NCBI GenBank assembly: GCA_048394785.1
Contig: DBFJGL010000064.1
Location: 1 to 21,978 of the forward strand
DNA from: DBFJGL01 sp048394785
GTDB lineage: Bacteria; Bacillota; Clostridia; Christensenellales; CAG-917
Length of the DNA stretch: 21,978 nucleotides
Reading direction: 5' to 3'
Below the pieces are notes generated by a model that made no database searches, had not been told where the DNA came from, and was given only the letters and a program-made list of their open reading frames with translations. How positions within the stretch are numbered: position 1 is the first letter of the stretch; each line of letters opens with the position of its first letter. Shown here in pieces: positions 1 through 7,410 of this stretch. The translations under genes were made by a program, and so were the position numbers.

Positions 1-421
1 CATATAGGGAGGGCAAAATATTCAGAAATCCGTCAAACAAAGTTTCGTACGCCTCTTTGCTCATTCCGTACGGGTCCGAAAATTCGGAGTCTGTAAATCG
101 TGAAAGCGACGTCGGCTTCCTGTCGGGACAAAGCCCGCGTCTTGCGAGCATATCCGCTACCTCGTCGGTGACGGCAAAAACTGCGTCGCATTCGGCTGTG
201 AGGTCGGCAGTTACGGGCTGTGGCTGCAAATTTCCCGAAAAACACAAACCGTGTTCAGACAACACGTCTTTCGCAGCCTTGGCAAAAGTCCGTTCACTCA
301 CCGCAACTCCTGCCGAAAACACCTCCGTATGCTCGCCTTTATCCTTACAGTATGCGTCAAACGCCGCCGCAAACATCGGCGAGCGGCACGTATTGCCTTG
401 ACACACGAAAAGTATTTTCAT
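1..421 (-). CDS. ywlE: Low-molecular-weight phosphatase, YwlE-type protein-arginine phosphatase (partial)
   Basis: Reading leftward from an ATG at 421, the frame is open to the window edge, giving 140 residues without the C-terminus. The protein opens MKILFVCQGNTCRSP, the C-x5-R phosphate-binding loop of the LMW-PTP family (Cys7, Arg13). SDPYG near residue 125 carries the conserved general-acid Asp. In the known family, Thr at the position before the second loop Cys (GNTCR) marks protein-arginine phosphatases such as B. subtilis YwlE, whereas tyrosine phosphatases carry Ile or Leu there. That points to reversal of protein arginine phosphorylation in the cytoplasm, which is an inference here. 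AAGGAG lies 5 bases before the start. It follows the Sua5 gene by 113 bases, the same order as B. subtilis ywlC-ywlE. An arsenate-reductase or tyrosine-phosphatase role is less likely. Confidence 0.9.
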   Translation of the reverse strand, partial: MKILFVCQGNTCRSPMFAAAFDAYCKDKGEHTEVFSAGVAVSERTFAKAAKDVLSEHGLCFSGNLQPQPVTADLTAECDAVFAVTDEVADMLARRGLCPDRKPTSLSRFTDSEFSDPYGMSKEAYETLFDGFLNILPSLY

Positions 422-483
422 ATCTCTCCTTACGCCATCTGCGCGACTACAATAAAATTTATCACTATGCGCACGTATCGTGC

Positions 484-511
484 ATTATGCGATTGGTTTG
501 GTTGATAACAA
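484..511 (-). promoter_or_regulatory. Possible sigma-A promoter for the YwlE-type gene
   Basis: In the 113-base gap between the Sua5 stop and the phosphatase start, the minus strand has TTGTTA (506-511), a 16-base spacer and CATAAT (484-489). A small GCAC/GTGC hairpin lies just downstream. The match is moderate and the spacer is one base short of ideal, so this is only a candidate for separate transcription of the last gene. Confidence 0.3.
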
Positions 512-534
512 CTTCCGCCGATTTGACCGAATAC

Positions 535-1617
535 TTAAATACGTTTGCCTCCCGCGGCTTTGTTTACTCTGTTCATTACGGACTCCGCGGCTTCGCTCCC
601 TACGAGTTCTAATACTATAATATAGTCGCAGGTCTTTTCCGCTTCTCTCAATGCGGAATATATTTTTCGCATATACTCCGCTTCGTCGGTACCGAGAGAA
701 TAAAAATTTACAACACCTTTCGTGCTATTATTTTCACATTCCGACAAACCGTTTCCATTTTCGCACAAGCCGCGCATAGGGACGCTTGCGCTAACGTCAG
801 CACTTTCTTTAATGCGGATTATATCTTTATCCGACGCAAGAATACCTACTCGACAGCCCTCTGCCGCCGCTTTCATCGCGCATTCCGCCGCCGTAAGGCA
901 ATCGGCTGCGACCGCGGTTTCGCACACGGGCGAGTAGTGGGAGTATTTCATACCCGGCGATTTGGCGATTTTTATAACTTTGCCGTTTTGCATAACTTCG
1001 CCGAGCACCTCTTTGAGCATCTCCGCCGTGACTGCGCCCGGACGCAGAATTGTCGGATATTCGCTTGTCAAATCGAGCACGGTGGACTCTATGCCCACTA
1101 AGCACGCGCCGCCGTCGAGTATGACGGGTATTCTGCCGTTCAAATCGTCGTAAACGTGCTGCGCCGTTGTGGGGGAAATATGTTTTGAGCGGTTTGCGGA
1201 TGGCGCGGCAAGCGGCGCGCTTTGTCTTATCAGTTCGCGCGCAAAATCGTTGGCAGGCATTCTGACGGCAACCGTTTCGCCCCCTGCGGTAACGACGTAA
1301 GGAATTTCATTACGCTTTTTGAGCACTACCGTAAGCGCACCCGGCATAAACTTCTCGGCAAGTCTGTAATAGGCGTCGGGAATATCCCTTGCAATGCTTT
1401 CCGCCTGTTCTATGTCCGCTATATGCACGATAAGCGGATTATCCTGAGGTCTGCCCTTTGCTTCGAAAATCTGTTTTACCGCGCTTTCATTGAACGCGTC
1501 CGCGCCCAAACCGTAAACGGTTTCGGTGGGAAAGGCGGCAAGTCCGCCGCTTTTTATAATTTCGGCGGCGCGCTTTATGCCTGCCGCCGCCTCTAAGATT
1601 TCGGTTTTCATTTTCAT
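535..1617 (-). CDS. ywlC: L-threonylcarbamoyladenylate synthase, Sua5/YwlC type
   Basis: This enzyme makes threonylcarbamoyl-AMP from threonine, bicarbonate and ATP, the first step of t6A37 modification of ANN-decoding tRNAs in the cytoplasm. The 360 residues match the two-domain Sua5 form. The YrdC domain (about 12-205) carries TETVYGLG (31-38), KGRPQDNPL (54-62), PGALTVVL (92-99) and APSAN (138-142). The interdomain signature SPGMKYSHYSP (220-230) leads into a C-terminal Sua5 domain ending in the usual ESVMNRVNKAA. B. subtilis YwlC is similar in length. The ATG at 1617 is followed two codons later by another ATG and no clear Shine-Dalgarno precedes either, so the exact start is uncertain. 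It lies 70 bases downstream of the lipoprotein gene and upstream of the YwlE-type gene. Confidence 0.95.
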   Translation of the reverse strand: MKMKTEILEAAAGIKRAAEIIKSGGLAAFPTETVYGLGADAFNESAVKQIFEAKGRPQDNPLIVHIADIEQAESIARDIPDAYYRLAEKFMPGALTVVLKKRNEIPYVVTAGGETVAVRMPANDFARELIRQSAPLAAPSANRSKHISPTTAQHVYDDLNGRIPVILDGGACLVGIESTVLDLTSEYPTILRPGAVTAEMLKEVLGEVMQNGKVIKIAKSPGMKYSHYSPVCETAVAADCLTAAECAMKAAAEGCRVGILASDKDIIRIKESADVSASVPMRGLCENGNGLSECENNSTKGVVNFYSLGTDEAEYMRKIYSALREAEKTCDYIIVLELVGSEAAESVMNRVNKAAGGKRI

Positions 1618-1687
1618 ATATATTGTTTAACCGTATTTACGGCTTACAATTTTGCCCTTGCGCAATTCGATTTGCGCGGCTGTTTTG

Positions 1688-3568
1688 TCAGCTTAATCTG
1701 TATATATTATACATAACGGACTTGTCTGTCGCGGTGATTTTATCGAACACAAAGACGTACTGCGGCTGAGTGACGGGAGAGTAAAGAGTACAGCCTCCCG
1801 CCATAGTTGCCGGCATAATCACGTTGCTTTCTCCCGACACCGACGCCGTTATCGTCTTTATCCCGAACTTCGTGACGTCCTTACCGTCCTCTTTAACGGT
1901 TTGAGTGAACATATAACAGCCGAGTTTGTATATTTTACTCTTATTGCCCGTGGTAGCGACGTCCGCAAGCGGCTCGCTTCCGTCGGACAGTTTTTCCACT
2001 TCCTTGCCGTCCTTGCCTATAAGTACGGTGACGTTCTTGCTGGTCTTGCCCTGCGAGGGATATTTCTCGTAATCGCCGTCCTCACGCTCCCTCACGCCTA
2101 TGGTGTAGTATCCGAGGAAGGGGTCGAGAGAGGAATATTTGAATGGTACGACAAGCTTGCCCGACATATCGTATGCGCCGTAGTAGTAAGTGCTCTTATC
2201 CTCGCTGTCGCGGCATTGCGCGACAATCATACCGTTATTCATACCCGCGCTGACAATCTCGTATTTTTTGTCTTCGAAAACGACGTTGCCGTGGCGGTCG
2301 TATGCGCGCATCGCGGAAGGATATAAAGGAGTATAACCTATCCCGTCAACAAATGACATAATGAGGTCGAACGCGCCCACGTCGTCCGCGCTTGCGTTGA
2401 GTTTGAGTCCGAAGTTAGACGACAGCGAAAGCATGACGTTGAGATTGCCGTCCAAAATGAATTGGTCGTAATATGCGGTTTTATCTGCCTCGATGCTCAG
2501 TCCGAACGCCGCGTACATATAATCGCCGCGCAAAAAGCCGCTTGTTGCTATCGGATTTTTGGTATCGTCGGCGTATTTGTCCGCATTGTAATACTTATTG
2601 CCGAGTTTAAGAAATATAAATTTGGAGCTGTAATTTTGCAGCCTGTCGCCCGACGGCTCGTAAATAAAACGGTTGACTACCACGTATTCGCCGTCATAGT
2701 AATAAGTATAATCATCCTCTTTGTCCACCGTCCAATCCCGATGTATGAGGAATTTGCCGCCGCCGATATAGGTGATTTCGTCATAATAATCGGACTCGCC
2801 GTTATCGATAACCCTGCCGTTTGAGGTAGCGTCGGAACTGACCGCTCCTCCGTCGGGAGCATAATCGGGCACGGTAAATATGCGGCTGATTGCCTTGCCG
2901 TCGCCGTCTTCTTTATTGCCCGTGACGGTAACGTATCTGCCGTCGAAGCCGAGCACGTTTGCAAGCAGATTGCTTTCGTTCTTTACCCGCATAACAAGTC
3001 TGCCGCCGTCATTATCCGGACGGTAAATCGACGTATAACCCTTTACTCCGTTAACGTCATAGAGATAGTTGACCGCTACAAGTTCGCCGTCGAGGATTTT
3101 TATGACTTTGTCGATGTCGACGCTGTCGGTGCTCTTAAAAAACTTCTGCAAAAGCACGGGAAGCCCCCACTTGGCGGAATATACCGCCGCACCTTGCGTT
3201 CCGTTCTTTACCGCCGCGATGAGTCCGTCTTTGACGCGCAACTGCCTTACACCCTCGCTCTCGGGGAAAAGCATATCTTTCGCTCCGTTTTTCATTACGG
3301 AAAGGGTGCTTGTTTCAGTGTTTTTTATGACGAAAGCGTCAAGCGAATCGATATAGCCGTTATCATATTTCGAACTGCCCGATATGTCGACTTCCCAACC
3401 TGCCGGCAGTGACATCATCAGACTCGATTTGGAAAGTTCCTTTACGCTGTCTTTGTTGACGTAAATGTCCAAAAGCGTCGTTTCGCTGTCCTTATTGCAC
3501 GCCGCAAAGACGAACAAGGACGACATAATAAGTACGACAAGCGTTAAAATCAACAGTTTTTTCTTCAT
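1688..3568 (-). CDS. Secreted lipoprotein with WG-like repeats, function unknown
   Basis: The product has 626 residues, counted from the ATG at 3568. The frame is open further upstream, but that part runs into recO and is arginine-rich shadow sequence. This start gives a clean lipoprotein signal: MKKK, a hydrophobic stretch to residue 22, then lipobox FAAC with Cys24, so the mature protein should sit on the outer face of the membrane. The body is beta-rich, with many Tyr, Gly and Asp. Segments around residues 420-510 (DRHGNVVFEDKKYE, YDMSGKLVVPFKYSS, IGKDGKEVEK) look like WG-type or propeller repeats, but I do not recognise a named family. GGAG sits 5 bases before the start, which overlaps the recO stop as ATGA, suggesting translational coupling. 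The role is unknown; a surface-binding or envelope function is a guess. Confidence 0.8.
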   Translation of the reverse strand: MKKKLLILTLVVLIMSSLFVFAACNKDSETTLLDIYVNKDSVKELSKSSLMMSLPAGWEVDISGSSKYDNGYIDSLDAFVIKNTETSTLSVMKNGAKDMLFPESEGVRQLRVKDGLIAAVKNGTQGAAVYSAKWGLPVLLQKFFKSTDSVDIDKVIKILDGELVAVNYLYDVNGVKGYTSIYRPDNDGGRLVMRVKNESNLLANVLGFDGRYVTVTGNKEDGDGKAISRIFTVPDYAPDGGAVSSDATSNGRVIDNGESDYYDEITYIGGGKFLIHRDWTVDKEDDYTYYYDGEYVVVNRFIYEPSGDRLQNYSSKFIFLKLGNKYYNADKYADDTKNPIATSGFLRGDYMYAAFGLSIEADKTAYYDQFILDGNLNVMLSLSSNFGLKLNASADDVGAFDLIMSFVDGIGYTPLYPSAMRAYDRHGNVVFEDKKYEIVSAGMNNGMIVAQCRDSEDKSTYYYGAYDMSGKLVVPFKYSSLDPFLGYYTIGVREREDGDYEKYPSQGKTSKNVTVLIGKDGKEVEKLSDGSEPLADVATTGNKSKIYKLGCYMFTQTVKEDGKDVTKFGIKTITASVSGESNVIMPATMAGGCTLYSPVTQPQYVFVFDKITATDKSVMYNIYRLS

Positions 3569-4299
3569 ATCGGCTCCGTAAAGTAGTGCTTTGATACTCT
3601 GACACCAAGAGTGACGTATATAAGTTCGCATAAAAACATATTTGCGTTCTTTTTTACATTTTCCGTAAACTCGCCGACTTCGCCCGCGAGATAGGCGCGC
3701 GAGCGCGCGTCGAGTTTTATCGTTCCCGTTGCTCCGAGTCCGATTTCTCCCATACGGGCGCAATCTTCGCAAAGTATTCCGTCGGCGACGGAATAAGCCG
3801 CGCCGCCGGATAAATCGCACCTGCACGCCGCGCAATGCGAAAAATCGGGCAAACTGCCGTTAATATAAAGACAGCCGAGCAGAAAATCGCGCACGGCGTC
3901 CTGCGACGGACAGTCGGAATAAGCAAGGTCTTTAAGCGTGTTTACCGCCGCCGCGAACAGTCGGGGCTGCGCCTCGCGTGAAAGCTTGTCCAAAACCTCC
4001 AACACAAACGCCGCGGCATAATATTTTTCAATGTCTTCGGTGACGGGAGAGAACGCGTCGATTTGCGCGCACTCGGCAACTATGTATCTTCCGCCCTTTC
4101 CCGACGCGAGCATATACTCGCCGAAATTAAAGGGTTGGGCGGCATAACGGAGTTTGGCTTTGGGTTTGAGGCAGCCTTTCGCCGTTGCGGTAAGTCTTCC
4201 CTCCTCCAAACTTACGAGGGTAAGTATCATATCGCTTTCGCCGTAAGCCACCGCGCGCGTGACAACCGCCTTAACTTTTTTCGCCTCTTTCTCCGCCAT
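3565..4299 (-). CDS. recO: DNA repair protein RecO
   Basis: RecO works with RecF and RecR to load RecA onto SSB-coated single-stranded DNA and to anneal strands. The 244-residue product has the family length. The N-terminal OB-fold contains the family signature AYGESDMILTLVSLEEGRL (18-36) followed by AKGCLKPKAKLR. The C-terminal part carries a zinc site with Cys156, Cys159, Cys177 and Cys180 (CAAC and CEDC). The ATG at 4299 lies inside the end of the yqzL-type gene with a 29-base overlap. GAAGGAG is present but rather far upstream (about 15 bases). At its own end the stop overlaps the next start as ATGA. The location after era and yqzL is the normal Bacillota context. Confidence 0.95.
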   Translation of the reverse strand: MAEKEAKKVKAVVTRAVAYGESDMILTLVSLEEGRLTATAKGCLKPKAKLRYAAQPFNFGEYMLASGKGGRYIVAECAQIDAFSPVTEDIEKYYAAAFVLEVLDKLSREAQPRLFAAAVNTLKDLAYSDCPSQDAVRDFLLGCLYINGSLPDFSHCAACRCDLSGGAAYSVADGILCEDCARMGEIGLGATGTIKLDARSRAYLAGEVGEFTENVKKNANMFLCELIYVTLGVRVSKHYFTEPI

Positions 4300-4396
4300 C
4301 GGAATCCGTGCCGTGCTCCTTCATCTCCCTGTACATCATATACAGCTCGATTTGTCCCGTCTTTGCAAACATTTTCCATAAATCACGTTCGTTCAT
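4271..4396 (-). CDS. yqzL: YqzL-family small protein
   Basis: This is a 41-residue protein read from the ATG at 4396, beginning MNERDLWKMFAKTGQIELY. The pattern of a Trp-Lys pair, then F-x-x-TG-x-I and Y-M-M-Y-R-E, matches the YqzL family, small proteins of unknown function encoded between era and recO in Bacillus and relatives. The frame continues upstream to a TTG at 4489, which would give 72 residues, but the added part is basic and unlike the family, so I prefer the shorter form. Neither start has a convincing Shine-Dalgarno. The C-terminal acidic tail overlaps the recO start by 29 bases. A conserved cellular role is not known; conservation of position suggests a link to ribosome maturation or DNA repair, which is only inference. 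Confidence 0.8.
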   Translation of the reverse strand: MNERDLWKMFAKTGQIELYMMYREMKEHGTDSDGGERGEKS

Positions 4397-4514
4397 ACGG
4401 ATAGTTTGCGCTGTTTTTCCGTTTCGATACTCTCCGTTTGACGCGCCGCGTTTCGCTTTAACTTTATAACGCGCGGTACGCCCCGTCAAGCCGCTTTTGC
4501 AACCGACGGCAAGT

Positions 4515-5414
4515 TTAATCTTCCGTCAATTCCTTTCTGTCGTAACCGAGCTCGCGCATAAGATATTCGCTGTCGCGCCACTCGGCTTTAACTCTGACGT
4601 ACAACGTCAAAAAAACCTTTGCGCCCGACATTTCTTCCAAGTCCTTGCGCGCCGCCGTCGCTATCTTTTTGAGCGTTTCGCCGCCTTTGCCTATAACAAT
4701 CGCCTTGTGCGACTGTTTTTCCACAACCACGTCGGCGTCTATGTCGTATATCTCCTTGTCGTCGCGCAGCTGAAATTTGTTGATATATACGCCTATACCG
4801 TAAGGCACTTCTTTGTCAAGGAGATACAATGCCTTTTCGCGTATGATTTCCGCCGCCATAAAACGCATACTGCTGTCGGTGAACATATCCTCGGGATACA
4901 TCATTGCGCCTTCGGGAAGCAAGGATACGAGCTCTGTGACGAGAGGCTGCAAATTATCCTCCTTTTTTGCCGAAATAGGCACTACCGCGCGTATTCCTTC
5001 TATGCCGTTGAGCTTGACAAGCGATGAAAGCATGGTTTCGCGCGTCACCGCGTCCTCTTTGTTGAGCGCGACGATTACGGGCAGTTTGACGGCGTTCTCC
5101 TGCAAAAACTCATAGTCCTCTTTCTGCATTCCGCGCCCTGCGTCTATGACGTAAATGACGCCGTCCACGTCTTTCATTCCGCTTTTCACCGACTGCATCA
5201 TATACTCTCCGAGCTTGTTGCGAGTCTTGTGTATGCCGGGAGTATCGATAAAAACAGCCTGATAACCTTCGCCGTTGAGTATGCCGAGCACTTTATTGCG
5301 CGTGGTCTGCGGACGCCAGCTGACAATGGACACCTTTTCGCCCACAAGCGCGTTTATCAAGGTGGATTTGCCTGCGTTGGCAAGTCCTGCTATACATATA
5401 AATCCGCATTTCAT
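4515..5414 (-). CDS. era: GTPase Era, 16S rRNA/30S assembly factor
   Basis: Era binds near the 3' end of 16S rRNA and couples GTP hydrolysis to late 30S subunit maturation. The 299-residue product has the complete family architecture. The GTPase domain has G1 GLANAGKST (10-18), switch I threonines (37-38), G3 DTPG (57-60), G4 NKED (118-121) and G5 SAK. The KH RNA-binding domain has VIGKGGETLKKI near residue 240 and the family ending ExLMRELGYD. The G1 loop has GLANAGKS where most Era proteins have GRPNVGKS, a conservative change. AGGAG lies 11 bases before the ATG. It follows ybeY directly by 32 bases; dgkA and cdd, which separate the two genes in B. subtilis, are missing. Confidence 0.97.
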   Translation of the reverse strand: MKCGFICIAGLANAGKSTLINALVGEKVSIVSWRPQTTRNKVLGILNGEGYQAVFIDTPGIHKTRNKLGEYMMQSVKSGMKDVDGVIYVIDAGRGMQKEDYEFLQENAVKLPVIVALNKEDAVTRETMLSSLVKLNGIEGIRAVVPISAKKEDNLQPLVTELVSLLPEGAMMYPEDMFTDSSMRFMAAEIIREKALYLLDKEVPYGIGVYINKFQLRDDKEIYDIDADVVVEKQSHKAIVIGKGGETLKKIATAARKDLEEMSGAKVFLTLYVRVKAEWRDSEYLMRELGYDRKELTED

Positions 5415-5446
5415 TATCTCTGTTTCTCCTGATTGAAGGACATTTT

Positions 5447-5920
5447 TTACTTTTGTCTTTTCAGTCCGACGGCTTCCATAACCGCCTTTTGTTTTTCTTT
5501 CATTACCTTTTCGCCGTCTTCTTCTACGTGGTCGAAACCGAACAGATGCAACAGTCCGTGCGCAAGCAAAAAACCGAGTTCGCGCTTATAACTATGCCCG
5601 TATTCTTCTGCCTGTTCGAGCGCGCGCGCACGGCATACGGCGATATTTCCGAGCATTACCCTGCCGCCGCAACGGTCCGTGTCGCAGAACTCACCCTCGT
5701 CCACAGGGGGCTTCAAACCGTCAAAGGACGGAAAGCTGAGCACGTCCGTGACTTTATCCGTATTTCTGAACGAGGAGTTTAATTCGCGTATAACGTCCTC
5801 GTCCGTTATCTGCACCTCGGTAACGAAAAAGTCGCGTTGTCCGAGTACCGAGAACACCGCTTTTTCAACTTTCTTCAAAAGCATTTTTTCCGCAAACGAC
5901 GCGCCGTAAACTTTAAGCAT
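5447..5920 (-). CDS. ybeY: Endoribonuclease YbeY, rRNA maturation factor
   Basis: YbeY is a zinc-dependent single-strand endoribonuclease involved in 16S rRNA 3'-end maturation and ribosome quality control. The 157-residue protein has the family motifs: the N-x2-FR-x2-D-x2-TDVLSFP block (48-64) and the metal-binding HGLLHLFGFDH (121-131), with His121, His125 and His131 as ligands. Its start overlaps the end of the HD phosphodiesterase gene by 8 bases. The sequence before the ATG is purine-rich (GAAAAGAAG) rather than a strong Shine-Dalgarno, which fits coupled translation. Its neighbour era also acts on 30S maturation, so the pair forms a ribosome-assembly unit. Confidence 0.96.
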   Translation of the reverse strand: MLKVYGASFAEKMLLKKVEKAVFSVLGQRDFFVTEVQITDEDVIRELNSSFRNTDKVTDVLSFPSFDGLKPPVDEGEFCDTDRCGGRVMLGNIAVCRARALEQAEEYGHSYKRELGFLLAHGLLHLFGFDHVEEDGEKVMKEKQKAVMEAVGLKRQK

Positions 5921-7388
5921 TTTTCTTCTTTTCGTATGACACTCTGCTGTGATGAATGGAGGGCAACACCTCTATTATGGTCTGCTTTATCGTCGCCAAA
6001 TCGCCCATCGTAATGGGACACTCGTCAAACTGTCCGAGCGAAAGCTTTTCGTTTATAAGCTTGCCGATGCGTTCCTCGAACTCCTTTTTCGTGTCGGGAG
6101 TATATGCCCTGAGCGCGGCTTCGATTGTGTCGGAAATCATAACCACCGCGCTGATTTTACTCTGCGGCTTAGGTCCCGAATAAGTGTAATTGTCCACGGC
6201 AAGCTCGCCCTCCTCTTTGAGCGTCAAAGCTTTGCGGTAAAAATAACCTACGGGCGCGGTGCCGTGATGTTCGCGGCATACCGCAACCACTTCGGGAGGC
6301 AGACGGTACTGTTTTGCGAGTATCTCGCCGAACATCGTATGCGAAGTTATCATACTCACGCTTACCTCGGGAATGAGCTCGTCGTGGGGATTGTAGTCCG
6401 ATTGATTTTCGGAAAAATATACGGGGGCTTTGAGTTTGCCTATATCGTGATAGTAAGCCGCGCAACGCGCAAGATTGGGGTTTTCGCCTATCGCCGACGC
6501 GCAGGATTCCGCCAGATTTCCGACTACGAGCGAGTGATTGAAAGTGCCTGGTGCCTCGCTCGCCAACCTTTTGAGCAAAGGATTGTTCATATTGCAAAGT
6601 TCGTTCAGACGGAAGTCGTCCGCAATGTTGAACGCACCTTCCAAAAGCGCGACTACGGGCATAAAAACGAAAATTGCCGCGACGCTCGCGCCGTAAGAAT
6701 AAAGACTGTTCCAAAGCAAGTTTATCGTCAAATCGCCGCAGGCAACGGTCGTGGCAAGCACAAACGGTATGCCGAACAGAGAACTTGCCAGCGCAACAAG
6801 CAGAAATTTGAGTCTGCTGTAATGATTGTCCACGAAAAAGCACACTATGACGGACACTGCAAGCGCGCATATCACCGACGTTTCAGCCTCCGCAAGCGAA
6901 ACATCCGCCATCTCGGCGTTGAACAAAAACGCAGTTGCAAGCATTACGCCCGTCACGGCAGTGGTCATAAGAGCGGCACGCTTGTCCGTCAGAACAAGCA
7001 TTACGACGGTTATGAGCACGAGCGGCATAGAATAATAATTGAGCTTTACCGCGCTGAAACAGCACGCAATGAAAGTCAACGTGCCGAGTATTGCCGCGAT
7101 TATGAAATCGCGCACAACCGTTTTGCGCTTTATCGAAAGAAAATAAACGCCGCAGTAAAGCACAATCCACAAAAGCAGATTTGATATAAAACGTCCCGTC
7201 GTGGTTATCGCCGACGCGGACGTGAACGCTTCTGCGAACCTGCCCGTAACAAAAAGCGAAAACAGCGTTGTCGCAAACGTCGCGATTATAAGCGGAAACA
7301 GACATTTCAACGTGCTGTCGATAAAATGTCTTCTCGCCCTTATCCTTTGTTTTTCTTTGATAGACAGTTCGCCTATGTTATCCGTCAT
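5913..7388 (-). CDS. pgpH: PgpH/YqfF-type membrane HD phosphodiesterase, short form
   Basis: PgpH-family proteins hydrolyse cyclic-di-AMP on the cytoplasmic side of the membrane. This 491-residue protein has a first membrane segment (about 28-49), then a block of six or seven hydrophobic spans (about 68-250). A C-terminal HD domain follows (about 275-435) with His285, the HD pair 314-315 in AYYHDIGK, His350, HH at 374-375 and Asp420. The family member in B. subtilis is about 700 residues and has a large extracellular 7TMR-HDED domain after the first span. Here only about 17 residues separate the two membrane parts, so that sensory domain is missing. AAGGAG lies 10 bases before the ATG. The gene follows phoH by 22 bases and overlaps ybeY by 8, in the standard order. 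Confidence 0.9.
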   Translation of the reverse strand: MTDNIGELSIKEKQRIRARRHFIDSTLKCLFPLIIATFATTLFSLFVTGRFAEAFTSASAITTTGRFISNLLLWIVLYCGVYFLSIKRKTVVRDFIIAAILGTLTFIACCFSAVKLNYYSMPLVLITVVMLVLTDKRAALMTTAVTGVMLATAFLFNAEMADVSLAEAETSVICALAVSVIVCFFVDNHYSRLKFLLVALASSLFGIPFVLATTVACGDLTINLLWNSLYSYGASVAAIFVFMPVVALLEGAFNIADDFRLNELCNMNNPLLKRLASEAPGTFNHSLVVGNLAESCASAIGENPNLARCAAYYHDIGKLKAPVYFSENQSDYNPHDELIPEVSVSMITSHTMFGEILAKQYRLPPEVVAVCREHHGTAPVGYFYRKALTLKEEGELAVDNYTYSGPKPQSKISAVVMISDTIEAALRAYTPDTKKEFEERIGKLINEKLSLGQFDECPITMGDLATIKQTIIEVLPSIHHSRVSYEKKKNA

Positions 7389-7410
7389 TTACCGTATTCT
7401 CCTTAATCCG

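Noticed and set aside
3569..3835. Upstream extension of the lipoprotein reading frame
   Set aside because: It overlaps recO entirely, is arginine-rich out-of-frame sequence and would bury the signal peptide; the ATG at 3568 has a ribosome binding site and an ATGA junction.
5949..7184. A 411-codon open frame on the plus strand, antisense to the PgpH-like gene
   Set aside because: The translation is rich in Arg, His and Tyr with no motif, while the minus-strand frame encodes clear membrane spans and an HD domain.
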